Position numbers and translations under genes: made by a program. Of a DNA stretch of 64,000 bases, positions 1 through 12,829 are shown in pieces. Below the pieces are notes generated by a model. The model ran no database searches, was not told where the DNA came from, and saw nothing but the letters and a program-made list of their open reading frames with translations. Origin of the DNA: Oasisia sp. SBJ-2009 (taxonomy: Eukaryota; Annelida; Polychaeta; Sabellida; Siboglinidae). The stretch spans positions 45,085,462 through 45,149,461 of the forward strand of contig OZ024862.1 of NCBI GenBank assembly GCA_964017155.1, in the 5' to 3' direction. The stretch's first letter is position 1. Each line of letters begins with the position of its first letter.

Positions 1-60
1 CCCCATTTCCTATACCCACGTCAGCACTTGTTTGTTTTTGTTTTTTTTGTGTTTGTTTTT

Positions 61-88
61 AATGATAATATATATATATTAATATATA

Positions 89-131
<43 letters not shown>

Positions 132-425
132 GTGATATATATTTGTATATAATAATTTTAAACTTATATATATATATACATATTTATATAATATATTATA
201 CATAATACATGTGTGTATATATAATGCATTTGTAAGAAATGTTGTTTATTTATGCAATATATTATATTATATATATATATAATTATATATATATATATAT
301 ATATAATATATTTACATATTTTAAATGGTAATGATAATTTACATATATATAGATTACGGATATATATATTTAATATATATATATATATTATTTAATGTAT
401 GTGTATATAATAATTATATACTTAT

Positions 426-477
<52 letters not shown>

Positions 478-551
478 AATATATATAAGTTTATAATTTT
501 TGTATACACATTTATATTACATAGTAAATAATATTAAATAATATTAAATAA

Positions 552-582
<31 letters not shown>

Positions 583-1290
583 TACATTATCATTATTATT
601 TATAACATGTATATTATATACTAAATGATTAAATTATGTGTTTTATATATTGCAAAAACACAATAATTATACACTTATATATATATATATTTATATATAT
701 AATTATATATGTAATATATTTATATATTTTAAATGATAATGATAATTTACATATATATATATATATAGATTATTGATATATATTTAATATATTATATATA
801 TTATTTAATATATGTGTATATAATAATTATAATATATATTATGTATATATTATATATACATAAATATATATAAGTTTATAATTATTGTATACACATATAT
901 ATTACCTATTAAATAATATTAAATCATATATATATATATATATATATATATAAATTACATTGTCATTATTATTTATAATATGTATATTATATATTAAAGG
1001 ATTAAATTATATATATTGTATATTATATATATATATATATATATTGCAAAAACACAATAATTATATACTTATATATATATATATATAAGTATATACAAGC
1101 ATATATAAGTATATAGTTATTGTGTTTTTGCAATATATAAAATACATAATTTAATATATAATATTATACATTTCAAAAATAATAATTATAATATAATATA
1201 TATATATGTATATATATATACATATATATATATAATTTAATATTATTTAATATGTAATATTTATCAATGTTAATATACATGTATACATTA

Positions 1291-1321
<31 letters not shown>

Positions 1322-1323
1322 AT

Positions 1324-1377
<54 letters not shown>
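61..1377. repeat. Extended (TA)n-rich tract
   Basis: The stretch is almost entirely A and T, dominated by perfect and interrupted (TA)n runs. Blocks around 150-560 and 660-960 resemble each other (shared ttaaatgataatgataattt and gcaaaaacacaataattata strings), so the tract grew partly by duplication of longer AT units. Open frames here are only Tyr/Ile repeats and are not genes. Confidence 0.9.
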
Positions 1378-1380
<3 letters not shown>

Positions 1381-1398
1381 CTCTTATCTTCAACTTAC

Positions 1399-1533
1399 TC
1401 GTTGCACCCGTAGGTCGCGCAAAATGAGCCGGCTGATCGACTTTTCGATGTACTTGGCGGTGGTGTTGCCATTGTCTAATGTCAAGCAAATGAAGCGGCA
1501 CATTCGTCCGCTTGGGACGCTGCGTTCCACGCG
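1399..1533 (-). CDS. Candidate coding exon, unknown protein
   Basis: On the minus strand an open frame of 45 codons runs from a possible acceptor (CCATTTTAG, ending at 1534) to a strong donor (CGA|GTAAGT, last exon base 1399). From the internal ATG at 1503 it begins MCRFICLTLDNGNTTAKYIE and continues with a basic SRLILRDLR stretch. Composition is GC-balanced and protein-like, in sharp contrast to the (TA)n intron that would follow. A YY1-like site (AAAATGGCGGC, about 1536-1546) lies just upstream, so this could also be a first exon. A competing plus-strand start, ATG GCG GCC at 1539, opens a frame of only about 19 codons. I do not recognise the protein; the remaining exons would lie left of the window. 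Confidence 0.35.
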
Positions 1534-1617
1534 CTAAAATGGCGGCCCATTATAAATTGCGAAGTAACCCTTCTCTGTTAGATCTTCTCTGGTCATAAGT
1601 TTCTAACATCCGGGTAG

Positions 1618-2135
1618 CTTTACCCCAGATTTGGGTAGAGACGCTGATTGGCTCTCAGGCCAACTATAAAATAAAAATTCAAATAACGATATATAAGATA
1701 ATAATATCATATGAAAGGTATTCAACATTGAACACAATATTAACACAAAAGTAAATAAAAATTCAAATTTACAGTTGTTTATAAAATAAGAATTACGGCA
1801 GGATTAACCAGTATCCGTGAGGTGGCAGCATTGTCTAGCCCCACACGGATAGCATACAAATTAAATAAGGATACTTTTTTTTATCAAATAATGCTGTATT
1901 ATAAAAACTATTCAGAATTAAACTTATATTAACACAAAATAAATATAAATACAAACTTGCAGTTGTTTATAAAAATATATATATATATTACGGCAGTGTC
2001 TGTGAGGTGGCATCATTGTATAGATCACGCGGATTCCAAACAAAAGCCGGCAAATGTGACCACACTGTCTTCTCGGCGTAGTTCCGCAGCAGACCGACAG
2101 TCGGTTAAGCGAGACTACGGTTACCCTTTTAAAGT
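1618..2135 (+). repeat. Dispersed repeat, copy 1
   Basis: Matches 9503-10055 over most of its length, in the same orientation. It contains two diverged internal monomers, each with attacggcag, then gtgaggtggca, then a gcggat-like end, separated by AT-rich spacer. Its left end carries an ATTGGCT (inverted CCAAT) box about 20 bases before CTATAAAATAA, a promoter-like pair. The right end holds a palindrome-like stretch, ccgacagtcggtt. No coding capacity is recognisable; short minus-strand frames are conserved only because the DNA repeat is. Confidence 0.7.
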
Positions 2136-5023
2136 TGCATTCTGACATAATTTCCCCTTTTTAACGCATTTTAGAAAAGTCAATGTACACCATGACCGAT
2201 ATTTGCTTATTAGTATACTTCCTACCACATGTCTCACTTTGTGGATTTATACGTTATTTGATCAAATATAAGTTTGCAACAAACAACGACACTGGAGTTT
2301 CCCAAAAGTCAATCTATTTTTACCATCGGAACTCTCCGGTCAACGTAAGTAAACGATGGGGCAAACTAAAAGGCGGTTTCACATATCCACGTTAGTCGCT
2401 AGACGCGCCACTAGGCAACAATACCCTAATTATTTAAAGATACTCAATCCACTCATTCCCGTAAAAATCGTTAGCTCCTAGCGATTATTAGTCATTTCAC
2501 AAAAAGCGGATGTATCAAATACACCCGAATGATTGACTAGTTGGTTTATGCATACATGTTACTTCAATTTTCTTCAATTAATAGAACAAATGCGAACTTT
2601 TTCGATTTTTGTTTCTACACGGAGCGTGTAGAAACTATGTACGATTCCTAACTATGGAAATGGCGTTTTGAGCGGAATACGCTTTAGTCTTCACGCGAAC
2701 GAGGCTTGGGGGCGAGATTGACGGCTTCACCCTGTCGAGTTGTTTACGTTTAGAAACGGCGAGTGTAGGCACAAATATGATTTTTATATGCCACCAACAC
2801 GGCAAATTAAGCAGACAAAGACAGCATCGACGCATGATTGGGAAATAATATGGAACTAGTCTAAGCAGTGAAAAGAATGACTTCGCCTTCGGAACAGTGA
2901 AAGTGCCCTTTGCAAGCTACGGGCGCCGTGGGCCGACGGCGGGGGCTGACACTGCCTTACTGCACAGTCCACATGCAGCGTTCGCACAGATGTTCTTCCA
3001 GATAGGTTAGTAATTACGAATTGCTCAGCTATAATCACGTATATATATTTAGGCGTATGGGTATATACGTCACTGATATTTCTGTTGTTTTTATTATTTT
3101 TTGTTATTGTTTACCTTCAACCTTGGCGCTTATTCAGCCAATGACAAGGTACGACAAAATAGCAGCGTTGAAGGTATGGCTATGCTATGAGTATGACTAC
3201 GTCAGCCATAGACTATGCCTATGGCCTATATGACTATCACATGCCAGTGATTTATTATAATACTGTAACTATGTAATGTTTATGTCACATATATGGTAGG
3301 TAGCAGGTTAATATCCTAACCTAAGGCTAAGATTAATTAACTAGGCTTAATTAGTCTAATAGTAGCTAGGCATAATGTAAAATTAATGCATTATAAGTGA
3401 TCCGTAACAGTTATACTTAGGCCTGCGTTATACTTATTCATAATGACAATATTTAATACATTGATAATAATAATTTAATACATTAAGCACAATTTGATGA
3501 TGATTTAATACATAAAAATAGGTATATACATATTATTTTAATTTATTAGTAACATTAATGTAATAAAATAACAAGATATTGCTTGCATTTGGAAGCCTGG
3601 GAGGTGATCGTTCATAACATTGCAAGTTTTTTCAAGTACATTAACATTTAAATGTGTCAAATTTTCAGAACTTGAGGTGTCATCACCATAGGGCATGCGG
3701 AATAGCTCTTCATCTCAGGTAAATGAGTGTTGTAATATACATTAATTTACTTTCTCAACAAACCTTTTATAAAAAAAATTACAGATCTATGTCATTTGTG
3801 AATCCAAGGGGCCTGGGGTCCTGTGGATGTGCCTCCTACACTGTAGAAATTTGGTATTCCTAGGAACTTTTTATAATAGGTCAATGCTAATGTGCCTCAA
3901 TATTGTTTGAAATATGACTCAGTTTAAGTGATAATAATAAGTTGTGGCATTTTTCGATATCACTACTCCAAATGAGAGAGTGGAAGATGAAGCTATGCGG
4001 TATCAACAAAAATGTAGACCACACAATTTGGTTCAAAGGCCAGTAAGATTTTGTGCCCTCAAGACGATTTCTGAATCTGCCCCTCTATGCGATATTTTAT
4101 TTGTCTGTATTAATGGGTGGGTGTACTTGGTTAAATTGTATATAAGTAAAGACATCATAAAGTAAAAACATTTTATCAAAACTATTTCATGAAATTAACT
4201 ACAAAATAATGGCAAGCACAATATAAGTATAACTACATGTACAATGACTGCACTTGATATATGTATTTATTTCATCAGATAACAAGCAAAGTAGCAATAA
4301 CAAAATTAGGACAAAGTTGAAAACGTGTTCTAAAGGTAAATGTAAAAAAAACCAGTTCTTTTATAAATATTCGTTTCATCGAGCATCCAGCACATGGTAT
4401 ATCAAATACTAATTAGTTCAAAAACATTAGTTGAAAGTTGTTCAATATTCTGAAAGAATTGTCGTATGAAAACATATTTCTGGAAATTTACTTTTGCAAA
4501 GAGTTGACCCATAACACACACAATTGTTACAGAAACATGCTGTAAATAGATAACATAATTACATACTATGTACATATAATAACACTATGTACATAACAAA
4601 TATGCACAGCACTTTGTGACCACGTTGGATATTGTGCTTTATAAATAATAAATATATTAAATAAAGTAACTAGATTATAGTTTATTTTTAAAAAATCAGT
4701 AGATATAAAATTACTTGTTTTTACATATATTTAATATTTTGTATCTTTACACATAAAAAGTGGTTAAACTAGTCAGGGTCCTTGCCATGTGGCTGAGACT
4801 TACATGTGCAATTGCTATATGTTACTCAATTCTATGAAGAGTACTGGCTAGAGATAGTGGTGAATACTTTTCTTTTGTACAATTAGTATTTTCACATATT
4901 AATTTCAGTGTGGCAGAATGTTTCCCACATTAGTAGAAATGTTCACTATAACAGGTCTGAGTAATGTATATATAACATGTGGGCATGCAAATTTTATAAC
5001 ATGAATAAAACAATTATATTACC
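2136..5023. other. No recognisable gene; weak exon-like segments
   Basis: Mostly unique AT-rich DNA. Segments at 3668-3719 (after TTTTCAG, before GTAAATGAG), from about 3784 (after ATTACAG) and about 3940-4042 (before GTAAGATT) have splice-like borders, but their translations are short and match nothing I know. They could be non-coding RNA exons or chance. The GC-richer part at 2635-3030 holds only short frames. A 26-bp sequence at 2432-2457 recurs inverted at 9011-9036. Confidence 0.5.
2432..2457. repeat. Left half of long-range inverted repeat
   Basis: The sequence atttaaagatactcaatcca and its continuation to 2457 matches the reverse complement of 9011-9036 at about 24 of 26 positions, with patchier similarity on the inner side (ACTAGT and TATGCA words near 2535-2555 and 8945-8965). 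The pair encloses about 6.6 kb. It may be the remnant of TIRs of a large element or a chance-preserved inverted duplication. Confidence 0.4.
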
Positions 5024-6220
5024 CAGAGATGAAGTAATCGTACTCATGCTCATGTACTCGTACTCGAGTACGAGTACGTTTTGAGTATGAGTACTCGAGT
5101 ATGAAGGAAAGTAATCGTACTCGAGTACATTACCAATGTAATCGTACTCACAATTACTTCTCACGGTTACATATTTTTCATATGAACAGTTGCAAGCAAA
5201 TATATTAGACAGATAAAAATAGCAATATTAGAAGTAATCTAATAAATGTAATAATAATCGAGGTATTCATTTTCTATTACTCTTGAGCATTTCAGTTAAA
5301 TAAATATTCAGTCAGATTTCCCTAATTAATACCTTCTCTTCCCAGAGAAGCCACATCTCCTCACACTCCTGCTTAGTACAAAGTACAAGTTATATTGTGA
5401 CAGTCCCAGGGAAGCACTGCAGGAGATAAGCATCCCCTAACATCTTGTTTTGTAATTTTAGAAGCCATGCCACAGTCCCACCTGTACTGTTTGCTCTTTC
5501 AGTATGGTGTGAATGACTGGGCAGTTAGCTGCTAAATCTCTGTCCATTATGTTTTGTTAAGTGTAAACTGTAAACCTGTCTAAATCCCCAATATTCTGTT
5601 TGTCTCATCTGATATATGACATATTTCAATTGGATATTATTGCTAATATGATCCCTGGAATTTGAAATGTTGTTATTGTATAATTTATATTTGATCATGT
5701 GTAAGAAGTTTAATATTTTCCCCTTGATACTTCATTGACATAGTTGAACCACCACTAAATTGACACTCATTATAACACTTGTATGCTATTTGCTACAGTA
5801 TCACTATGATACCTTTAGTTTGTAGTATCATGATATATGGACATCTTGAGTATCAATCCAGTATTAAATGGTTCATTCAACACATGAGAAAGTCATCTGA
5901 TGATTTATAATAACAATAACATCTGGACAGTGGATAGCAGTTAGCAGTAATCAGTTGGAACACTAGATATTGGCACAGCAACATAAAATGAATGACACCT
6001 GATTCCATGGAGGTCACCTTTACGGTAGAAACAGGATATTCATTAAAGAAATCGTGAAAGTACCAGTAATCATGATTACATTCTAAAGTAATCGTACTCG
6101 AGTACATTCTAAAGTAATCATACTCGAGTACATTTGTTTTCTGAGTACTCATACTCATGCATGTTCAAAGTAATCATACTCGTACTCGAGTACATTTGTA
6201 TTGTACTCACTCCAACTCTG
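5024..6220. mobile_element. hAT-like non-autonomous element (candidate)
   Basis: The left end reads CAGAGATGAAGTAATCGTAC and the right end, inverted, reads CAGAGTTGGAGTGAGTAC. Both are followed inward by dense copies of the words GTACTCGAGTAC and AGTAATCGTACTC (5034-5160 and 6085-6205). CAGAG termini with reiterated subterminal motifs are typical of hAT superfamily elements, whose transposase binds such motifs. Flanks are similar (ATATTACC before 5024, TTATTACC two bases after 6220), which could be a decayed 8-bp target duplication. The interior codes for nothing recognisable. A related segment lies at 61080-61285. Confidence 0.5.
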
Positions 6221-7564
6221 AATTATTACCATGATATTGACTTTGGCTAGGTATGTCGTCACATATAAAATATAATACATGTCAGAGCCATGCTAATTGT
6301 CACTTTGTTTCTTGTATAGGCAGATGTGGATGTACAGCAAAATGCCAGGCAGCTGGTATGAAGTATCATCAAAGAGAGTGAACTCACACAATGTCATCGA
6401 TATCCAAGCTGATGTAGTTCACCAAAGAATGTCGAACCTGTCTTACAGTGTCGAGAGAGGTTGACCAAAGGCTCATGCCATATTTGACAGACCATGGCAT
6501 CCACCGTTCCATCACCAACTGCAAAGCTAGTCAGGCGTCACCATATTCGCATGTCAAGCACTCTGCATTCTACATTCTAGTCAGTCAGGGTACTTGACCG
6601 GCATGGAAGCCAGTGTACACACCACTAGTACTGCGGAGTCTGTCACAATGCAACACACAGTACAACTGGGATCACTTCTGGTCGACATTCGAATACTTGA
6701 CATTTAATATGCAGCATCTTGCACGGCGCATAGCTATATAGTCCTGTCCACAAATACAACTGTCCTGTAACTTGTTGAACTAGTGATAGTAAGCATTGTT
6801 CAGTTTCTTGTTGACCTGTAAAGAAAAGCATGTATTCAATTTCAGTAAACAAACAACATGCATCATGATAGTGGAGTTGGGAGTAAATAATGATGCCATT
6901 GCCATGCAATAACTACTACATGGTGTACACATATTTATTTTTGACATTTTATGTCAAACATGAATATGTGAGGGTGTCTGGTCAACGCAAATGTTGGAAA
7001 TGACAAAATAAGGTCATTGTGATGCCAATAGCACATTCCCTCAGAAAATATTCAAGCATTCATAATATGTATGTCTACCTTCTTCAAAACTGTAAATACT
7101 ATTGATTTCTTGAGTCATCGCTTCAGTATTTCCCCTGCTATATGATGAGTGAGGTGGACCACATCAGTGTTTTTCTAAGCCATTTTGTCCACAGTGTTTT
7201 TCTAAGCCATATGCCAGGATGGCACCTCATAGGTATTTCTTGCTATAAACATGTTTACACTTGTAGCTGTGCATTTGTTTCCTCTCTATTTCCCAGGGAA
7301 TAAGTTAAAACATCCTTCAAAATGCACCATTTTGAAGGTAATTTAAAAAAATTGATCTATGTAGCCATGCCCCACGACTCACACAGTGTATGTGCATTAA
7401 TGTCTGTGTTGACACACTGGGTATAATATGCATTATACAAGAGCAAAGGTTATTCTAGTTTTCCATGTTCAAGATAATATGTTAATGAAAACAAATGTAT
7501 ATTTAAATGGACATATTAAAATATTTTGATAATTTATACATTGTTGATTGTTAAAATGTTACAA
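6221..7564. other. No recognisable gene
   Basis: AT-rich unique sequence. One short splice-bounded segment at about 6320-6355 (after CTTGTATAG, before GTATGA) is open but too short to interpret. Palindromic CATTTTGAAG copies near 7310-7340 form a small hairpin. Nothing else is supported. Confidence 0.45.
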
Positions 7565-7990
7565 TTACCTGGATTGATCAGATGTGAGCCTCCCACAGAC
7601 TACGTATCATCACTGCATCTGCCATACCCATGTGACTATCTTAATATTAGCCTCTCCTCTGCCTTGTGTCACTTTTGCATTGTAGTATGGCCTGTAGCAA
7701 TATTATAATTCGAATATATTATGCATTCATATACTGCTGTGATGAAAATGGTGATAAATATTTCAAAACAGCTGTTTAAATTACCTGGATTGATCAGATG
7801 TGAGCCTCCCGCAGACTATGTATCCTCCCTGCATCTGCCATACCCATGTGACTGCCTTAATCTTAGCCTCTCCTCTGCCTTGTCTCACTTTTGTTTTGTA
7901 GCGTGGCCTTTAGCAATATTATAATTCGAATATATTATGCATTCAGTTACTGCTGTGATGAAAATTTTGATAAATATTTGAAAACAGCTG
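7565..7990 (+). repeat. Two-copy tandem duplication, 216-bp period
   Basis: The word ttacctggattgatcagatg occurs at 7565 and 7781, and similarity extends to caaaacagctg / gaaaacagctg at the ends of the two copies. The copies differ by scattered substitutions, so this is a single old tandem duplication and not an active satellite. Each copy contains a frame of 60-odd codons, but no family is recognisable. Confidence 0.85.
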
Positions 7991-9502
7991 GAACGTGTGA
8001 GTTGAAAGGTACCAGGTACATTGACTACAATGGAGACAAGTGCAAGAATGTTATATGTAATACTTGCATGATATAATGTACACCTACTGTATTAACATTT
8101 TATTTTCATGTTTATTTTTTTATTTTAAAAAATCATCACCATCAATCATCGCTGTTATAAAAAAAATTATTATTTTGCATAACATATAATATAAATCAAC
8201 AAAATTCAGTAATAGTACTGAAATGTGAGTCGCAAAAAAACTTTTTTTATAATTGTGAAATATAATTCTCCGTGTGAGGTTCTGTTACACGAGATAACGG
8301 ATGCTCCCCCTAAAAATACAACGTTTCTTGCCCGACCGACAAGAGCCTAGCTATTACCAGTCCCCCATGTCAATTTTATTTTTTATTTCGTCCCTCCCGT
8401 CATCTATTCTCTCTGGATATGTACTTTCGCAATTACTAAGTTTATTAACAAGATCCTGCGTAATCAAATACAATACCGGTACATATCAACACAGGTTGTG
8501 ATGCTGAGCGATATCGATGGTGACTGTCAACTCACACTGCCACTGGCACTGGCTTGCCTTGTCAGTGACAGTGTCAGTGACACTCAGACTTATATTTATT
8601 CTAATCTTACAAGTTAGAGAATCCGCGTCGAGTCAACGTTCACAAGAGTGAATTAGTCCCCGACTACTCGCTCTTGTTGCTGACTGCGTTAATGCATTTA
8701 ATGCGTACCTTCATAGAAGAATCACTGCCTTTGACTTGCAATCTTAGACTTAGTCATGACGCGCAAAAGCACGTGCGATTTGTGATTGTACCGTAGTAAG
8801 TCGATCTCGCATAAAACACGTGACCCAAAAAGCACAGGGCGTCGGCAGCTGCTGATTGTTTCGCCAGTTATACCCGGTGTAACGGCGATTCTTTTTTTAC
8901 AATTATAAAATGACAAGTACGCATTAAAAAAATTAACTGACTGTGCATACTAGTTAAACTATTAACACATTACACATCTGGTAATAAAAGAACCGGTTTG
9001 GCGATTAGCAAACGAGTGGATTGAGTACCTTTAAATCATGCTCAATTAGCCATTGAGCGTACAGGCGCGTAGCCAGCGATAGTTTGTATGTGGGCAACGG
9101 GGCATGCCGTAAATATGGAGCGTATCAAGCGGTGGCATCTTTGTGAATGTGGTATGCCGTTTCCGTGCGGTCTGCCAATTGTGGTCCGCCTTTTAGTGTG
9201 GCCCCCTCCTGACAGCGCTTTTCACCGGAATTCCCTTCATCGAGGTCTAAACCAATCAGAGAATTCTAACTGGTGGGGCCCACCAGGACGTTTTTTCGTC
9301 TTTTGCTGCTTTTTATCTTAAAATGGCATATTATGTGAAAATAAGTTGGTAGGTAGTTGAGGAAAACAATATATAGTGTATGGGGAATGCGGGTTTACTG
9401 GAAAAATTTATTTTAAACATGGCGGAAGTCAGAATGCAACTTTAAGCCCCTCACACCCGCCTGGGGAAACAATGGGTCTGCATTTTCGACCCGCCAGGAC
9501 GG
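7991..9502. other. No recognisable gene; GC-rich patch with CACGTG boxes
   Basis: From about 8280 to 8900 the sequence is richer in C and G and carries two CACGTG palindromes (near 8770 and 8817) of the USF/MYC/TFE class, as found in promoters. No convincing coding exon accompanies them. From 9070 to 9490 is another GC-rich stretch containing tgtggtccgcc, a word that recurs near 17775, 23040 and 57990. Short open frames exist but look like repeat-borne chance frames. Confidence 0.4.
9011..9036. repeat. Right half of long-range inverted repeat
   Basis: Reverse-complement partner of 2432-2457; about 24 of 26 positions match. See that entry for interpretation. Confidence 0.4.
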
Positions 9503-10098
9503 CCTTACCCCAGATTAGGGTAGAGACGCTGATTAGCTCTCAGGCCAACTATAAAATAAACATTAAAATAACGATATACTTTTACTAGATAATGATATCA
9601 TATGAAAAGTATTCAACATTGAACTAACATTAACACAAAAGTAAGTAAACATTCAAATTTAACGTTGTTTATAAAATAAGAATTACGGCAGGATTAACCA
9701 GTATTCGTGAGGTGGCAGCATTGTCTAGCCCCACACGGATAAAAAAATGTACCATTGTCGTTCGTAAAAGACTATTACGTAGCACAGTCTGATTGGCTCA
9801 AGATACACAAATTAAACAAGGATACCTTTTTATCAAATAATGCTGAATTTAAAAAAGAAACTTCAAAATTAAACAAAACAAAATAAATAGAAATACAAAT
9901 TTGCAGTAGTTTATAAAATATAAATTACGGCAGTGTCCGTGAGGTGGCAGCATTGTATAGATCACGCGGATAAACAAACAAATACCGAGTAAGTAACCAG
10001 ACTGTCTTCTCGGCGTAGTTCCACAGCCGACCGACAGTCGGTTAAGCAAGACTACTGCCTGTGGCATTTTTTGCCTCGGCGTGTGTGACCGCCAGGGT
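9503..10098 (+). repeat. Dispersed repeat, copy 2
   Basis: Second copy of the 1618-2135 repeat, with the same ATTAGCT..CTATAAAATAA promoter-like left end and the same two gtgaggtggcagcattgt monomers. Its right end adds tgcctgtggcattttttgcc followed by tcggcgtgtgtgaccgccagg, which also occurs in the third copy near 19340-19388. It ends abruptly at about 10098, where an RT fragment begins. Confidence 0.7.
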
Positions 10099-10516
10099 GT
10101 CCTCATTGAACACATAATTCATAGTCACATCATGAAACACCTTGAACAACATCACATCCTAACTGACCACCAACATGGTTTTCGTGCAAAAAGATCAACA
10201 GAAACTCAATTAATTCAAAATATCCATGAGCAAATCCCTTGACGAAAAGAAAACTGTAGACATGGCCATTCTATACTTCACTAAAGCATTCGATAAAGTT
10301 CCACATAAAAGACTAATTCACAAACTAAAATACTATGGCATCACAGGCCCAATATCATCATGGATAGAAAGCTTCCTTACAGAAAGAACCCAACAGGTTG
10401 TAATAAATTGATCAGCATCCATACCCATTCAAGTAACCTAAGGGGTACCACAGGGAAATCGTACTGGGGCCCCTATTTTTCCTACTATACATAAATGACC
10501 TACCCAACAATCTCAC
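10099..10516 (+). mobile_element. Non-LTR reverse transcriptase fragment
   Basis: The translation contains a string of RT landmarks: HILTDHQHGFRAKRSTETQL (RT block 2-like), then TKAFDKVPHKRLIHKL (the A/F-D catalytic block) and a degraded GVPQG-like block near 10440. The first segment is in one frame, the 10226-10411 segment in another, and stops interrupt the rest, so it is dead. The wording is typical of the CR1/L2/Jockey group. It is truncated at its left edge and cut at its right by insertion of the minus-strand element beginning with the (AATAC)n tail. Confidence 0.75.
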
Positions 10517-10594
10517 TTCAAATACAATACAATACAATACAATACAATACAATACAATACAATACAATACAATACAATACAATACAATACAATA
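10517..10594. repeat. (AATAC)n pentanucleotide tail
   Basis: About fifteen AATAC units. They adjoin the 3' end of the minus-strand non-LTR element, where they read (GTATT)n. Short microsatellite tails of this kind mark the 3' ends of CR1/L2-type retrotransposons. Confidence 0.85.
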
Positions 10595-12829
10595 AAACTT
10601 TATTGTCCCGTTTCGGGAAATTCATTTTGCAGCGTTCGTCGTCATAAAAATATAAAATACAGAGTAGAGAAATAAAAAAAATGCTAATAAATTCATTATT
10701 AAAACAGTAAGTGAACATCAATCATAATAAAATACAAGATAAATTCTATAATATAATTTTAAAATTAAAGTTAAATTGTAATTGTGGTCTTCCTTTTACA
10801 AATAATAAAAAAAAAATACAACATACACACATAACGCCAGAGGTGATTATCGTTTTGAATTTAGGAGTCGTACTGACATTGGGATGAATGAATCTCGCTT
10901 TCTGTTTGTTTTGGATGTTATTGTTCTGAACCTTCTGGACGAGGGCAGAATGACGTACTCCTTATATAGGATGTGTGTGCTGTCTTTTTTATTGGCTTTA
11001 CGGAGAACCTGCTTTTCGTACAAAGCAGTGACAGAGGTTTGTTTGAGGCCGGTTATTTTGCTACTAATATTTACAACGCGCTGCAATTTATTCTTGTCAT
11101 TCTGGCTAACGTTCCCAAACCAACATATAATAGAAAATGTCAAAACACTGTATACAAGATTGGTAAAACATGGATAAAATGGTGTTATCAATATTAAAGG
11201 ATCGAAGTTTTCTAAGGCAGTAAAGACGCTGCTGGCATTTCTTGTACGTGACACTGCAGTGGCGGTCCCATTTCAACTTATTGTCAATTGTTGTGCCGAG
11301 GTATTTATACTCGTCAACTACCTCTACCTTGTTATCGTGGATGACAGTATCAGACTGGGATGGAGGGTATTTCCTAAAATCAATGCACATGTCTTTGGTT
11401 TTTGTTGCATTCAGACACAAATACGATGTATCACACCATGCAACAAAGTCGTTTAACACAGGACCATGGCCAACTTCATCGTTAGACAACAGACTGAGTA
11501 AAGCTGTATCATCTGAGAATTTAATAAAGTACCTATTCGGACGGATGCTCCTGCAGTCATTTGTGTATAAAATGAATAAAAGAGGGGATAAGACAAATCC
11601 TTGGGGTGAGCCAGTGGAAACAACCTTCACGCTAGAAGTTGTGTTATTCACTCGAACCTGTTGGGGTCTCCCCACCAAAAAATCAAGCACCCATAGCGCC
11701 AATTCAGATTCAAGCTTAAATTCGGAAATTAATTTCTTAAACAACAAGTGAGGCTGCAGCGTATTGAAGGCAGAACTCATATCCAGATAGAGAACTCTGG
11801 CATGGGTTTTGGCGTCCTCAAGATGACAACCCAGATAGCCACCTATATCGGCACGATATCGGCTGCATCTCGGCAATCTCGGGCCTATCTCTCCTATGTC
11901 GGGCCGATATCGGTGCGATGTTGGCTATACTGGCTGTACGCACTATGCAGCCGACATCGGGCCAATATCGTTCCGATGTTGGCGATACTGGCAGTATGTA
12001 GGCACCTATGCAGCCGACATCTGACCGAGATTGGCCCAAGATAAGCCATGTCGTTATATGCAGCAAGGGTTTGGCAGTAAATATAATGTTGTTATCCTTT
12101 ATAAATGTGAACGTATGCAAAGCTAATTTAATACATATCGCATTAATTGTGGTGAATCCAATTAGTAGAGAATTTGGGTGAGTTTAAATGTGTTTATTTT
12201 GTATTAAATGTTTCCAATATTTTGTGCGCCACTATAATCAGATTCTCCCGCCGTCCGTCATAGAGCCTACTAAAACACAACCAAGGGTGTATATCTACAT
12301 AATAATCCCTGCACGTAAGTGTTTTTAAAAACAATTTTTTTTATAAAAAAAAAACTCTTCTAAGAAAATAATCTTTAGAAGAAACAGTTTGAACATCCAA
12401 AGAAATTCCAGTCTGTGAAAATATATTCAAAACAATATTAGTATATTTTGTAACAAAACTATACCAAAACATGTCTTCTCACAGTTGAATATAGCTTGAA
12501 CTGTCAATGAACTCCAAGGTCCTTACATTTAGCCTAGCCTGATGATACCCCATGGAGAGATCAGTGACTACAGCCTCAGTGACACCAATGCTAGTGATGT
12601 AACAGTAGTCCAGCTGGGGAGTCCAGCCTCCCAGGCCTGGAACTCTGGAGGTAGTGAGTGACCTTTGAGACTAGGTTCCTTGCATCTTGACTGCACTGCC
12701 ATAGAGGATTTAGAGAGAAGCACAGCTACAGTGGAGACGGTACGTTTAATCATTTATTTTGTTGTAAATCCGTAAACCTTTGTACATTTCTAGATTAACA
12801 AATCATTTGATTTAGAATAAATAAGGAGA

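Noticed and set aside
10884..11751. Plus-strand frames of 97-169 codons
   Set aside because: Opposite strand of the LINE RT, whose minus-strand frame has clear RT motifs.
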